DNA of 64,000 nucleotides from Methylomonas sp. UP202 (GTDB lineage Bacteria; Pseudomonadota; Gammaproteobacteria; Methylococcales; Methylomonadaceae), in NCBI RefSeq assembly GCF_029910655.1, contig NZ_CP123897.1, positions 4,329,547-4,393,546 on the forward strand, written 5' to 3'. Numbering within the stretch: position 1 is the first letter of the stretch; each line of letters starts with the position of its first letter. The position numbers and the translations under genes are program-made. A model generated the notes under the pieces. That model was not told the DNA's origin, searched no databases, and worked only from the letters and a program-made list of their open reading frames with translations. Positions 7,276 to 16,006 of the stretch are shown here, one piece after another.

Positions 7276-8778
7276 ATGCCCACCCAAACTTCGCTGCCGT
7301 TTCCGCTCGAATCCGAATCGGCAACCGCCTGGTTGCAATCGCTCAGTTCGCTGCCGCCCGCTAACGCTGCGAATCGCCTCAACCAAGCCTGGAAGACCTT
7401 GAGTACTTCGCCGCTAAGCGGCGACAACCCGCTGGCAACCATGATCGGTATGACCCCGCCCACGCTGCATCTGGCGCAAGGCTTGGCTGTTTTTGCCCGC
7501 GCCGAATGGCCTGCGAACGCCAAATCCTGCAAGGCCGCCAAACTGGCGATACAACTGTTTCGCCACGCCAGCTTGGCTTTTGCTCGGCTCGCGTCCGGTT
7601 TGAGCGACGATGCGGAACGCGGCCGGGTAGCGATGTTTTATGCGCTGCAATTGGCCGGTTTTTGCCTGCGAACCGGCGCCCGCTTTTACGAAGCGCCCTC
7701 GGCGAGTTTGTGGAAAAAGTCCGCGCAATTGTATGTGCTCGCCGAAAAACAACGCTGGCTGAATCAAGCAATTTCCGTCAAAGTCGCTGATTTTAAAAAC
7801 GCCGGCACACTGGACGCCGTATTCAAACGCAATCTGCTATTCACACTTTGCGCTCCCAACCGTTACTCCGAAACCGAAATTGATCAGCTGTTCCAATTTG
7901 CCGGACAGACTCAGCATTTACTGCAATTCAACCGCCACGATGTCGGCGATTTCGACTTTTATTGGGAATTGACCGACAGCGAACCCAAACCGCGCAGGCA
8001 TCCGAAATGGCCGTTGCCCAAGGACTCGCTGGCGATCTCCACCCAGCGCTTGGGGCGAGCCTTGCAACAAGGCGAAATCAGCGTCGACATGGCGGTCGCC
8101 ACCCGCAATCGCTTGGCTCAGCATTTGTTGGGCTACGACCAGATCTTTTCGTCGCTCACCATCGGCCCCGCTCAGCCCGCCCGGCTATTGACCGGTTTCG
8201 CCGCGGTGAGCGGCTATCTGCAGGGCGAAGACCGGCTCTCCAAAATCATGCGCTTAAGCGAGCAAAATCATGGCAGCCGTGCCACATTGCACAATATGAC
8301 GCTGATGCCGCTGGAACACGAGAAAAGCTTTTTCAACCAATCGCCGAAGTCGAACGGCGCCGGCCATCTGGACAGCTTCGAAGTTCGCCTGCTGCGTTCG
8401 ACCAGCAAGCAATTCCTGGTGGCGGAAAGCACGACCGGCAGCTTCGGCAACGGCGATATCGCCTTACTGTATCGCGAGCAACTCGCCGCCAAATTGGTGA
8501 TCATCCGCCAACAAACGCTTTTCGAGGATGCCAGCTTGTTACTGCTTGAGCCGATACCCGGAAAAATCGAACCTTACGCGATCGACAACCCACTGGGCAG
8601 ACAGCAATGCGCTTTATTGATCGACGCCGAAGGCGCGTCTGCGGAAATCATCCTGCCGCCCGGCAAATACGGCACCCAAACAGACATCGCGCTGGCTCAT
8701 TTCAAATCCGTGACACTGCTAGCCTGCGTGGAGCACAATCCGTGGTTTAACCGTTTCAAGATTCGGGTCGGTTCGTAA
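7276..8778 (+). CDS. Conserved-looking protein of unknown function
   Basis: A 500-aa soluble protein with no signal peptide or membrane helix. The start is taken as the ATG at 7276 (MPTQTSLPFPL); the frame opens 99 nt earlier, next to the start of divergent lnt. Residues 20-330 are helical and rich in Ala and Leu, like an adaptor or helical-repeat domain. The last 130 residues look like a beta-barrel ('SFGNGDIALLYREQ', 'LPPGKYGTQTDIAL'), reminiscent in layout of PilZ-type regulators, but no RxxxR / D/NxSxxG c-di-GMP motif is seen. The family was not recognised. Its last 23 nt overlap the end of the convergent 5'-nucleotidase gene. Confidence 0.7.
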   Translation: MPTQTSLPFPLESESATAWLQSLSSLPPANAANRLNQAWKTLSTSPLSGDNPLATMIGMTPPTLHLAQGLAVFARAEWPANAKSCKAAKLAIQLFRHASLAFARLASGLSDDAERGRVAMFYALQLAGFCLRTGARFYEAPSASLWKKSAQLYVLAEKQRWLNQAISVKVADFKNAGTLDAVFKRNLLFTLCAPNRYSETEIDQLFQFAGQTQHLLQFNRHDVGDFDFYWELTDSEPKPRRHPKWPLPKDSLAISTQRLGRALQQGEISVDMAVATRNRLAQHLLGYDQIFSSLTIGPAQPARLLTGFAAVSGYLQGEDRLSKIMRLSEQNHGSRATLHNMTLMPLEHEKSFFNQSPKSNGAGHLDSFEVRLLRSTSKQFLVAESTTGSFGNGDIALLYREQLAAKLVIIRQQTLFEDASLLLLEPIPGKIEPYAIDNPLGRQQCALLIDAEGASAEIILPPGKYGTQTDIALAHFKSVTLLACVEHNPWFNRFKIRVGS

Positions 8779-9667
8779 TCCCGTTGGGGACGTGAGCGGC
8801 GGCCACCTGATGCAGCACCGCCGAGTCGCAATGGCCTTTTTGGTCGTCGAAGAAAATATCGGCGCCGAAGGCTTTCAAAAACGCCCCCTTGGGCATTCCG
8901 CCGAGGAACAAGGCCTCGTCTATCCGAATTTCCCAGGCGCGCAAGGTCCGCACCACCCGTTCGTGGGCGGGCGCGGCCCGCGCGGTCACCAGCGCGGTGC
9001 GGATCGGCGCGGTTTCCGGACCGAAATGAGTCTGTATCCGGTGCAGGGCGCTTAAAAACGCTTTGAGCGGCCCGCCCGGTAGCGGCGTATGGGCTTCGTT
9101 ACGTTCGTTGGCCGCGAATGCCGCTAAGCCGTGTTGCTGGTAGATGCGCTCCGAATCGTCGGAAAACAAGACCGCGTCGCCGTCGAACGCGATCCGCAAT
9201 TGCGAGGTCGGATTGCTGGCCGCCCCGGATACGATGGTCGCCGCCGGACAACCGGCATCCAGCGCCTTGCGCACGTCGTCGCCATTCGCGGATAAAAACA
9301 AATGAGCGCCGAACGCCGGAATATAGGCATATGGCGAGACACCGCTGGTGAACGCGGCCCGGGTGATGTTGAGTTGATGATGGGCGATGCTGTTAAAAAT
9401 CCGCAACCCGGTATCGGCGCTGTTTTGCGACAGCAAGATAATTTCCACCAGCGGTTCGTCCGGGAAAGCCAGGTTCAGATCGAGGAACTTTTTAACCAAC
9501 GCGAATCCGAAACCCGGCTCGAGAATTTCGTTCTCGTGTTCGATCTGATAGCGGCAAAAAGCTTCCTTGCCGTCGGTTTCGAAAATCCGATGCGACTCGT
9601 CGAGATCGAACAAGGCTCGAGACGATACCGCGACAACCAGTTTTTGGTTGGGTTTTTCAGCCGGCAT
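8756..9667 (-). CDS. 5'-nucleotidase, cytosolic NT5C1-type
   Basis: A 303-aa protein. It has the HAD-like nucleophile region 'SSRALFDLDESHRIF' near residue 20 and later 'RIAFDGDAVLFSDDSE', 'TPLPGGPLKAFLSAL' and 'RTALVTARAAPAHERV', which together are typical of the cytosolic 5'-nucleotidase 1 family. Members dephosphorylate nucleoside monophosphates. The start is the ATG at 9667, with AAGGA 9 nt upstream. It is 5 nt downstream of the SPOR-protein gene and surely co-transcribed with it. Its 3' end overlaps the convergent unknown gene by 23 nt. Confidence 0.85.
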   Translation of the reverse strand: MPAEKPNQKLVVAVSSRALFDLDESHRIFETDGKEAFCRYQIEHENEILEPGFGFALVKKFLDLNLAFPDEPLVEIILLSQNSADTGLRIFNSIAHHQLNITRAAFTSGVSPYAYIPAFGAHLFLSANGDDVRKALDAGCPAATIVSGAASNPTSQLRIAFDGDAVLFSDDSERIYQQHGLAAFAANERNEAHTPLPGGPLKAFLSALHRIQTHFGPETAPIRTALVTARAAPAHERVVRTLRAWEIRIDEALFLGGMPKGAFLKAFGADIFFDDQKGHCDSAVLHQVAAAHVPNGITNRPES

Positions 9668-9672
9668 GCCGC

Positions 9673-11409
9673 TCAATCCTTGACCCTGAACACGCTAACC
9701 GCATCCAGATTCAAGGTTTTCTTGACCTTGGCGGCATAGGCGGCAGCCTCGTATTGGCTGGGGAAGCCGTCCACGCTCAGCCGGTACCAGGTTTCGCCCT
9801 TGGCCTCGCTTTTCGCGACCTTGGCCGGAACGCCCTTGCCGGCGAATTCCTCGGCTTTACGCTTGGCATACCAATCCTGCTTGAATGCGGTCAAATTGAC
9901 CGCCCAATTTTCCGGAACAGGTTCCGGCTTTTTCTTCTCGGGCTTGACCGTCGGCGTCGCGGCGGCGAGCGGGCGAGCTTTTTCCAACGCGCCGACTTTA
10001 GACTGCAAGGCTTCGATCGCGGCGCCGATTTGCATGTCGCGATTGCCCAGTTCGGCCAGCTGCTTGCCGACATCGCCACCGACCGCCTGCCCTCCACCAC
10101 CGCCCTGGGCTTTTTTCAGTTCCGCGATCTGGGCTGCCAACACGCCATTTCCGACCGATAATTCGTCCAACTGCTTGCGCAGCATTTCCTGGTCGGCGGC
10201 GTTGGCGGCCGGGGCATTAACGACTTGCTCCTGCAATTTGCCGATGATCGTCACCAACTCACCGACTTGCGACTTGGCGATCATGCCCTGTATGCCCAAA
10301 CCGGTACCCAGTAGTAGCGCCAATGCCGCCACGCCGTTGGCGACGTAGGCCGCGACCGGTTTTTTGTTCGCGACCGCGTCCAAGCCGCGCTTGGTTTTCT
10401 TCTGCTCGGTCTGCAAACCGTCGACAGTTTCCAGACACGTCGCCAATTGAGCTTTTTCGGCCTTTTCCAGAATATCCGCCTTGATCTGGCGCTGGTGGCG
10501 TTTTAATTCATCGATTTGGTGGGTCAACGCCGCGATTTCGGCACTGTGATCCACCATTTGGATTACCGGCGCCGGGGCAGCCACGGCGGCCGACTCAGGC
10601 ACGGGAGCCGCAGGTATCGATTCTGCCGGCGGTGCTTGGGCGGCGGTCTGCGACTCGAATTCGTCGTCATCGCCCGACGGTTCGGCGATCGGGGCGTCCT
10701 CGGCACTCGCCGAGCCCAGCGCGAACCCTGCCGCCAGATCGGCGACATCGTCGTCGCCAAACTCGTCGATCACGATAGGCGCGGCTTCCGGTTCGGCTTC
10801 GATGGGTTTGACATACTCGTCGTCCGCCGAAATGTCGAAATCGGCCGTCAAAAATTCGGCGTTGCCAGCCGGTGCTCCAGTGTCCGAAAACTCGTCGATC
10901 TCTCGCATGGCGTCCAATTCGTCCCGTTCGTCACTTACCACTAATTCAGGCGTTTCGCCGACTTCGAATTCGTCGTCGATGGCCGCGATAGCCCGGTCGG
11001 CGACATCCGGTTCCGGAAACGGCTCAACATCCAGTTCCAATTCTTCCAACTTGGCCTCAACCCCGACATCGACCAAATCGGCGAATTCGTCGTCCAGCAT
11101 TTGTTCGTGCTTGGGATTGATGTCGATGGCCGCGTCGAACTCGTCGCCCAACTTTGCGGCGGCGAGATCCAGATCCGGCTGAGCTTGCTCGGCCGCCAGC
11201 AAGGCGTCGATGTCGGCAAATTCGTCGCGTTCCGCCGCAGCCGAGTCGGCCACCACTTCGTGATCGACCAACAAGCGATCGATCGCTTCGTCGTCGTCGA
11301 TCAAACCGACCTGCTCGGACGCGGTTTCGCCGATATTGAGCATCGCGTCCAAATCGTCGGCAAACGCATCCAGGGTTTTCTTGGGCTTTTTAGTCGTCGG
11401 CTCGGCCAT
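9673..11409 (-). CDS. SPOR-domain membrane protein with long acidic cytoplasmic region
   Basis: A 578-aa protein. Residues 1 to about 280 are very acidic and carry many short copies of the motif DEF (DEFADID, DEFDAAID, DDEFADL, DDEFEVGE, DEFSDTG, DEFGDDD, DDEFESQ). A coiled-coil segment rich in K, E and Q follows, then one membrane helix (AAYVANGVAALALLLGTGLG, about 355-375), another coiled coil, and a C-terminal SPOR domain ('WAVNLTAF...AKVKKTLNLDAVSVFRV'). SPOR domains bind septal peptidoglycan lacking stem peptides, so the protein probably sits at division sites, with the acidic part in the cytoplasm. No close named relative was recognised. Confidence 0.8.
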   Translation of the reverse strand: MAEPTTKKPKKTLDAFADDLDAMLNIGETASEQVGLIDDDEAIDRLLVDHEVVADSAAAERDEFADIDALLAAEQAQPDLDLAAAKLGDEFDAAIDINPKHEQMLDDEFADLVDVGVEAKLEELELDVEPFPEPDVADRAIAAIDDEFEVGETPELVVSDERDELDAMREIDEFSDTGAPAGNAEFLTADFDISADDEYVKPIEAEPEAAPIVIDEFGDDDVADLAAGFALGSASAEDAPIAEPSGDDDEFESQTAAQAPPAESIPAAPVPESAAVAAPAPVIQMVDHSAEIAALTHQIDELKRHQRQIKADILEKAEKAQLATCLETVDGLQTEQKKTKRGLDAVANKKPVAAYVANGVAALALLLGTGLGIQGMIAKSQVGELVTIIGKLQEQVVNAPAANAADQEMLRKQLDELSVGNGVLAAQIAELKKAQGGGGGQAVGGDVGKQLAELGNRDMQIGAAIEALQSKVGALEKARPLAAATPTVKPEKKKPEPVPENWAVNLTAFKQDWYAKRKAEEFAGKGVPAKVAKSEAKGETWYRLSVDGFPSQYEAAAYAAKVKKTLNLDAVSVFRVKD

Positions 11410-11470
11410 TTCGGTTTTTCTCCGTATTCAGAGGTTCAACGCCCGCGCCGCCGCGGCCGGTCACGCCGAT

Positions 11471-12202
11471 TCATTTGACAGCGGTGACCAGCGCATTGAC
11501 GTCCAGGCGATGCGTCAACGTCAGTTCGCGAAACCCGATTTCGGCCATCTGCCTGAGCGCCAAGCCTTCGCGCATGATGTGATCCTCGGATTCGTCGCTG
11601 AACAGGTGAATGATCCAGTGTTCCAGCAAATCCAGGCGGTTAATACCGGTCAAGGTCTCGAAATATCCGGCCACCTCGCGCTGGGTATTGCGGGTATGCG
11701 CCGGAATGTCGTCCAAGGCGTAACGGTCGCCGCAAACGAATCGGCCATCGTGTTTCAGAACCCGGTAAATTTCCGCCAATACATCGCGACGGTAATCGCA
11801 TTGAAAATTATGCAAGGTATATGCCGATGCCACGACATCGACGCTGGCCGTCGCCAACCCTCGCAATGCGCTCAAGGCGTCGTCGCCACAAAACGCCAAG
11901 CGGCCCAGGTCGGCCCAGTGACTCAAGCTTTCGCGGGCTTGCGCTTGCATCGTCGGCTCGTTGTCTACGCTAAATACCGTCAAATTGTCGGCGGCCGTCA
12001 AGATCGATAACGTGGTAATGCCGGTACCGCCGCCCAATTCGACAACTTGCGCCAGCGTATCCCGCGTGCGACAGTATGTGCCGACTTCGGCACCGACCAA
12101 ACGGCTCATTTCGGCCGCGAACGGGCAAATCAGCTTCAGCATTTGATATTCTCGGCCAATTACGCCGGAAAACATCGCGTCGAAAGGCGTATCGGCCGTC
12201 AT
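11471..12202 (-). CDS. Class I SAM-dependent methyltransferase
   Basis: A 243-aa protein. The start is the ATG at 12202, overlapping the stop of the upstream DUF1244 gene (ATGA). The Rossmann-fold motifs are clear: 'VVELGGGTGITTLSIL' (motif I), 'VFSVDNEPTMQAQA' (motif II acidic residue), 'VDVVASAYTLHNF' (motif IV) and 'IYRVLKHDGRFVCGD' (motif V). The substrate is not evident; UbiE-like small-molecule methyltransferases look similar. Translational coupling to DUF1244 suggests a shared function. Confidence 0.85.
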   Translation of the reverse strand: MTADTPFDAMFSGVIGREYQMLKLICPFAAEMSRLVGAEVGTYCRTRDTLAQVVELGGGTGITTLSILTAADNLTVFSVDNEPTMQAQARESLSHWADLGRLAFCGDDALSALRGLATASVDVVASAYTLHNFQCDYRRDVLAEIYRVLKHDGRFVCGDRYALDDIPAHTRNTQREVAGYFETLTGINRLDLLEHWIIHLFSDESEDHIMREGLALRQMAEIGFRELTLTHRLDVNALVTAVK

Positions 12203-12504
12203 GACGCCACCTTTAATTTCAACTTGGCATCGTAGGCCGCCAACTGCTCCGGCGTGGCCTCGATCTGAAATTTCTCCTTCCATTCCCGATAGGGCATGCC
12301 GTACACGATTTCCCTTGCCTGTTCGTAATCCACGTTCGCGCCGAGTTCGGCCGCAGCGGCGGCATACCATTTCGCGAGACAATTACGGCAAAAATCGGCC
12401 AGCAACATCAGTTCGATATTCTGAACTTCGGTATGGGTTTGCAGATGCTCGAGCAATTGCCGGAACGCGGCGGCTTCCAGCTCTATGTGAATGTCGTTTG
12501 CCAT
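12199..12504 (-). CDS. DUF1244 family protein
   Basis: A 101-aa protein. The start ATG at 12504 has an excellent GGAGGAA 5 nt upstream. The sequence 'EAAAFRQLLEHLQTHTEVQN' followed by 'LADFCRNCLAKWYAAAA' and 'REIVYGMPYREWKEKFQ' is the DUF1244 signature, a small helical family. The FCRNC pair of cysteines is conserved and may bind metal. It is the first gene of a two-gene unit with the methyltransferase and is divergent from the gene at 12616. Confidence 0.9.
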   Translation of the reverse strand: MANDIHIELEAAAFRQLLEHLQTHTEVQNIELMLLADFCRNCLAKWYAAAAAELGANVDYEQAREIVYGMPYREWKEKFQIEATPEQLAAYDAKLKLKVAS

Positions 12505-12615
12505 GAATTCCTCCCGTAAAAGCCGCATTTTACCAGCAATACCAGCCGCCTCATGTACAATTGGGGCTAAAGAATCTACAATGCGCTTCCGTCGATTTGG
12601 CCCCTGCATCGCTCC

Positions 12616-12936
12616 GTGAACACGATACACAGTTCATCTCTGGCATTTTATCCGACCGGCTACCAGAAGCCGTCGCCGGACAATGCGGAGCAAAATCGGT
12701 CGCGGGCAACGTTGGAAAGCAATACGGGCAAGCCGCCCGCATTCGTGACAAAACCATCCGAGCCGGCAACGATCGACTCGGTTTTGACTAAGAATCCGCT
12801 CGGTAAGATCGATGAACAAGACGTGATCGCGGATCCTAAAGCCCGAAAAGCCTTGAATGCCTATAGTCAGACCATTAACCAATCGAATCGCCAACGCGTC
12901 GCCGAACTGGTAACCGGAATCGATTTATACGCCTAA
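12616..12936 (+). CDS. Small hypothetical protein
   Basis: A 106-aa protein with a GTG start (MNTIHSSSLAFYPTGYQKPS). The N-terminal half is rich in Ser, Pro, Asn and Thr and probably disordered; the C-terminal half is helical (ARKALNAYSQTINQSNRQRV). There is no signal peptide and no recognised family. No clear ribosome site precedes the GTG. It stands 28 nt before yciB in the same direction. The coding potential looks real but is not proven. Confidence 0.5.
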   Translation: MNTIHSSSLAFYPTGYQKPSPDNAEQNRSRATLESNTGKPPAFVTKPSEPATIDSVLTKNPLGKIDEQDVIADPKARKALNAYSQTINQSNRQRVAELVTGIDLYA

Positions 12937-12964
12937 CCGTTTCTTTTTCACTACCGACCTACGT

Positions 12965-13507
12965 ATGAAGCCCGTTTTAGAGTTCTTTCCTATCGTCTTA
13001 TTTTTTGTGGCTTACAAACTTTACGATATTTATGTGGCCACGGCGGCAGTGATAGTTGCGACAATCGTACAAGTCGCGGCCTATTGGCTACTCTATCGCA
13101 AGGTGGAAACGATGCACTGGATCACATTAGGATTGATTCTGGTGATGGGTGGCGCCACCCTGTACTTGCAAGACGAACAATTCATCAAATGGAAATTGAC
13201 GATTATCGAGTGGCTATTCGGCGGTGCGTTTTTGGTCAGCCAATTTATCGGCAACAAAACCTTTATCGAACGCATGATGGGCGCCAACCTTGAGTTACCG
13301 ACGCGTATCTGGAAACGGTTGAATCTAAGCTGGTCCTTGTTTTTTATCGGCGTCGGCTTTTTGAATCTTTACGTGATGGCGCATTACAGCACCGACGACT
13401 GGGTCAGCTTCAAAACCTTCGGCGTACCCGGCCTAATGGTGGTTTTCATCGTCGTGCAAATGGCCTTTTTGTATAAGCACGTACCTGCGCCGGAGACCAA
13501 AAAATAA
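12965..13507 (+). CDS. yciB: Inner-membrane septation protein YciB
   Basis: A 180-aa protein with five or six membrane helices and the typical start '[19 protein letters not shown]'. It carries the family features '[10 protein letters not shown]' and '[12 protein letters not shown]'. YciB (IspZ/septation protein A) is an inner-membrane protein linked to cell-envelope synthesis and division. It is the first of four tightly packed genes (yciB-yciI-bolA-ppiC); its TAA stop overlaps the ATG of the next gene by one base, so translation is coupled. Confidence 0.93.
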   Translation: MKPVLEFFPIVLFFVAYKLYDIYVATAAVIVATIVQVAAYWLLYRKVETMHWITLGLILVMGGATLYLQDEQFIKWKLTIIEWLFGGAFLVSQFIGNKTFIERMMGANLELPTRIWKRLNLSWSLFFIGVGFLNLYVMAHYSTDDWVSFKTFGVPGLMVVFIVVQMAFLYKHVPAPETKK

Positions 13508-13809
13508 TGCTTTACGCGATTATCGCCGAAGACCGTCCGGGCAGTTTGCCTAAGCGCTTGGCCGCCAGACCGGCTCATTTGGAGAGACTGCAAAGCTTGC
13601 AGGACGAAGGGCGCTTGGTCTTGGCCGGCCCTCACCCGGCCATCGACAGCGACAATCCGGGAGACGCCGGCTTCAGCGGTAGCCTGATTGTCGCGGAATT
13701 CGCCGATCTCGACAGCGCCCGGACCTGGGCCGATGCCGATCCGTATTTTTCCGCTGGCGTATACGCCAGCGTTACCGTCAAACCTTTTAAACAAGTATTT
13801 CCCCAATGA
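13507..13809 (+). CDS. yciI: YciI family protein
   Basis: A 100-aa protein starting [20 protein letters not shown] with the family's '[22 protein letters not shown]' and the terminal '[10 protein letters not shown]'. The fold is a dimeric alpha-beta (ferredoxin-like) barrel; the exact activity is unknown. The pairing with yciB is common in gammaproteobacteria. Its TGA overlaps the ATG of the next gene (ATGA). Confidence 0.9.
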   Translation: MLYAIIAEDRPGSLPKRLAARPAHLERLQSLQDEGRLVLAGPHPAIDSDNPGDAGFSGSLIVAEFADLDSARTWADADPYFSAGVYASVTVKPFKQVFPQ

Positions 13810-14081
13810 CCACCGACAACATTCGCCAAAAACTCGAAGCCGCCTTTCAGCCCGACTTAATCGAAATCATCGATCAAAGCGCCGCCCACGCCGGGCATGC
13901 CGGCAATCAGGGCGGAGGGCATTTCTACGTTACGCTAGTGAGCACCGCGTTCGACGGCAAATCGTTGGTCCAGCGGCATCAGTTGGTTTATCAAGCGCTG
14001 GGCGACATGATGAAAGACGAAATTCACGCCCTCGGCATCAATGCCTTAACCCCTACCGAAAACAGCAAAGGAAATTCTTGA
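13806..14081 (+). CDS. BolA family protein
   Basis: A 91-aa protein with the BolA signature '[28 protein letters not shown]'. The loop before it, '[12 protein letters not shown]', is His-rich as in BolA proteins that bind [2Fe-2S] clusters together with monothiol glutaredoxins. It is probably a YrbA/IbaG- or BolA-type iron-sulfur maturation factor; which one is not certain. ATGA overlap with yciI indicates coupling. Confidence 0.9.
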   Translation: MTTDNIRQKLEAAFQPDLIEIIDQSAAHAGHAGNQGGGHFYVTLVSTAFDGKSLVQRHQLVYQALGDMMKDEIHALGINALTPTENSKGNS

Positions 14082-14082
14082 T

Positions 14083-15030
14083 ATGAAATTAAAACTCATC
14101 CCGCTGATCCTGGCCGGTACCGCTCTGCTCTACGGCTGCACCCAAGAGAAGGCTCAGGAAGCAGCGCCGGCCGCGCCGACCGTCAGTAAAGAAGACGCCG
14201 TCGCGTCGGTCAACGGCACCTACATCGGCAAAAAAACCTTGGAGACTCTGGAAAAAGAAATCTCCGAGCGTAGCCAAGGCCAGTCCTTCCCAAAAGAGCA
14301 GCTACTGGAAGAATTGATTCAACGCGAATTGCTGATTCAATTGGCCGTGCAAAAGCAACTCGATAAAAGTCCCGAAGTGATGGAGCGCCTAGCCACGATC
14401 CGTAACTCCTTGCTTTCGCAAGCGGCGTTACAGGACTATTTGAAATCCAATCCGGTCTCGGACGAAGAAATCAAGGCAGAATACGACTCCAAAATGGCCA
14501 ATGCCGGCAACGAGTACAAAGCCAGCCACATTTTGGTAAAAACCGAAGACGAGGCGAAAAAATTGATCGCCGAATTGGATAAAGGCGGCAACTTTGCCGA
14601 GCTGGCCAAGAAAAACTCTATCGACCCAATGGGTTCCGAAGGCGGTGATTTAGGCTGGTTTACCGCCGACCGCATGGTGCCGCCATTCTCCGAAGCCGTA
14701 GTCGCGCTGGAAAACGGCAAATACACTAAACAACCGGTTCAGACTCAATTCGGTTGGCACGTGATATTCCGCGAAGACTCCAGAGCGGTTACTCCGCCGC
14801 CGTTCGACGCCGTCAAGGAACAGTTGCGGCCGATGCTGCAGCGCCAAAAAGCGCAGGCCATGATTGAAAACCTGCGGAAAAGTGCGAAGGTCGAAATCAT
14901 GTTGCCGCCGGAACCTGCAAAACAACCGGAAGCAACTCAAGCAGCTGAGCCCACCGACCCAGCACCGGCGCCAACGGCCGACAAACCGGCGGAAGGCCAA
15001 CCTTCTGAAACGACCCCCGCAGCAAAATAG
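14083..15030 (+). CDS. Peptidylprolyl isomerase lipoprotein (PpiC/PrsA type)
   Basis: A 315-aa envelope foldase. The lipoprotein signal is MKLKLIPLILAGTALLYGC with the lipid-accepting Cys at 19. Residues about 40-130 are the helical chaperone part (SurA-N like). A parvulin domain follows: 'YKASHILVKTEDEAKKLIAE', 'FAELAKKNSIDPMGSEGGDL', 'FGWHVIFRED'. The C-terminus is a Pro/Ala-rich tail. It probably helps fold periplasmic or outer-membrane proteins. The start ATG lies one base after the bolA stop, with AAAGGAA about 10 nt upstream. A hairpin at 15040-15063 follows. Confidence 0.9.
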   Translation: MKLKLIPLILAGTALLYGCTQEKAQEAAPAAPTVSKEDAVASVNGTYIGKKTLETLEKEISERSQGQSFPKEQLLEELIQRELLIQLAVQKQLDKSPEVMERLATIRNSLLSQAALQDYLKSNPVSDEEIKAEYDSKMANAGNEYKASHILVKTEDEAKKLIAELDKGGNFAELAKKNSIDPMGSEGGDLGWFTADRMVPPFSEAVVALENGKYTKQPVQTQFGWHVIFREDSRAVTPPPFDAVKEQLRPMLQRQKAQAMIENLRKSAKVEIMLPPEPAKQPEATQAAEPTDPAPAPTADKPAEGQPSETTPAAK

Positions 15031-15039
15031 TCCGCTATT

Positions 15040-15063
15040 GCACAGGGCTAACCAGCCCTGTGC
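15040..15063 (+). terminator. Hairpin between ppiC-type gene and bfd
   Basis: GCACAGGGCT pairs perfectly with AGCCCTGTGC across the loop AACC. The T run is missing, but the hairpin lies between two convergent genes and could stop or protect both transcripts. Confidence 0.55.
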
Positions 15064-15103
15064 CTTCACCCCTCCGGCGTTAGCCGACCCGTTCCTCTAT
15101 AGC

Positions 15104-15289
15104 CTAAGCGGCTTGCGCCGGTTGATTGCGCAAATTTTCGTCGATCAAGGCTTTTATACTGGCGGTGCATTTACCGCAAACCCCACCCGCTCCGGTGCAT
15201 TGCATAATCTGCTTACGACTGCATACACCTTCGTTCAAAGCTTGCTCTACCTGCCTATCCGTGACCGCTTTACAAACACAAATGTACAT
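15104..15289 (-). CDS. bfd: Bacterioferritin-associated ferredoxin Bfd
   Basis: A 61-aa [2Fe-2S] protein. The four cluster cysteines are in 'MYICVCKAV' (C4, C6) and 'GGVCGKCTASI' (C-x2-C). Bfd reduces the ferric core of bacterioferritin and so releases stored iron. The start is the ATG at 15289, preceded by GAGAGGA; the frame extends 14 codons further upstream but without a ribosome site. A near-perfect Fur box lies about 32 nt upstream, so expression under iron starvation is expected. No bacterioferritin gene is in the window. Confidence 0.93.
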   Translation of the reverse strand: MYICVCKAVTDRQVEQALNEGVCSRKQIMQCTGAGGVCGKCTASIKALIDENLRNQPAQAA

Positions 15290-15320
15290 GGAATCCTCTC
15301 GGCAAATACAATCTGCATGT

Positions 15321-15339
15321 AATGATAACAATTATCATT
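15321..15339 (-). promoter_or_regulatory. Fur box upstream of bfd
   Basis: The 19-bp site AATGATAACAATTATCATT is two perfect 8-bp arms with a 3-bp centre. It matches the Fur consensus core (AATGATAATCATT type) and lies 32 nt before the bfd start codon. Confidence 0.8.
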
Positions 15340-15529
15340 TGGAAGTAAAGCGCTAAAATTCGATTTTGAATCGATCAGAACTAAAAATTCCGGACCGGGT
15401 CGAACAGACGATTGCCACCCCAAGTTGAGGAAATTCGCGGCTTTGAGGCATGACAACCAATTGCAAACTTCGCTTCGTTCATGTTTAAATAGCGTGCTAA
15501 TTATTTTGTCATTAACTACAGGGCCAGTG

Positions 15530-16006
15530 ATGCAAGACTATCAAACCCAACAACCCACAGTGTTGAAGATACTGGACGCTCATCGAGAGATGCCGGGGAA
15601 TCTGTTGCCGATACTGCATGGTATTCAAGACACCTTGGGTTACATTCCGCCCGACGCAGTGCCGGATATCGCCAAGGCACTCAACCTTTCCAAGGCGGAA
15701 GTTCACGGGGTCGTTAGTTTTTACCATTACTTCCGGGTTACCCCGCCGGGCAAGCATACGATACGCATCTGCCGCGCCGAGTCCTGCCAGTCCATGAACA
15801 GTAAAACTCTGGAAACCCACGCAAAACAAACGCTGAACATCGATTTTCACGAGACATCCGCAGACGGAATGTTTTCGCTAGAACCGGTTTACTGCCTGGG
15901 AAATTGCGCGTGCTCCCCCGCTATCACCATAGATAACGAAGTGTTCGGCCGAGTGTCGCCGGAAAAATTCGATCAGTTGCTAGCCACTTTTAAAGGTACC
16001 GAATAA
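15530..16006 (+). CDS. fdsG: NAD-dependent formate dehydrogenase, gamma subunit
   Basis: A 158-aa NuoE-like subunit with one [2Fe-2S] cluster; the ligands are in 'CRAESCQSMNS' and 'CLGNCACSP'. The helical front 'LPILHGIQDTLGYIP' is typical. It passes electrons between the flavin subunit FdsB and the catalytic chain of the soluble formate dehydrogenase. The start is the ATG at 15530 (MQDYQTQQ), preceded by AGGG; the open frame upstream is not conserved-looking. It is the first gene of a five-gene operon and overlaps fdsB by one base (TAATG). Confidence 0.92.
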   Translation: MQDYQTQQPTVLKILDAHREMPGNLLPILHGIQDTLGYIPPDAVPDIAKALNLSKAEVHGVVSFYHYFRVTPPGKHTIRICRAESCQSMNSKTLETHAKQTLNIDFHETSADGMFSLEPVYCLGNCACSPAITIDNEVFGRVSPEKFDQLLATFKGTE

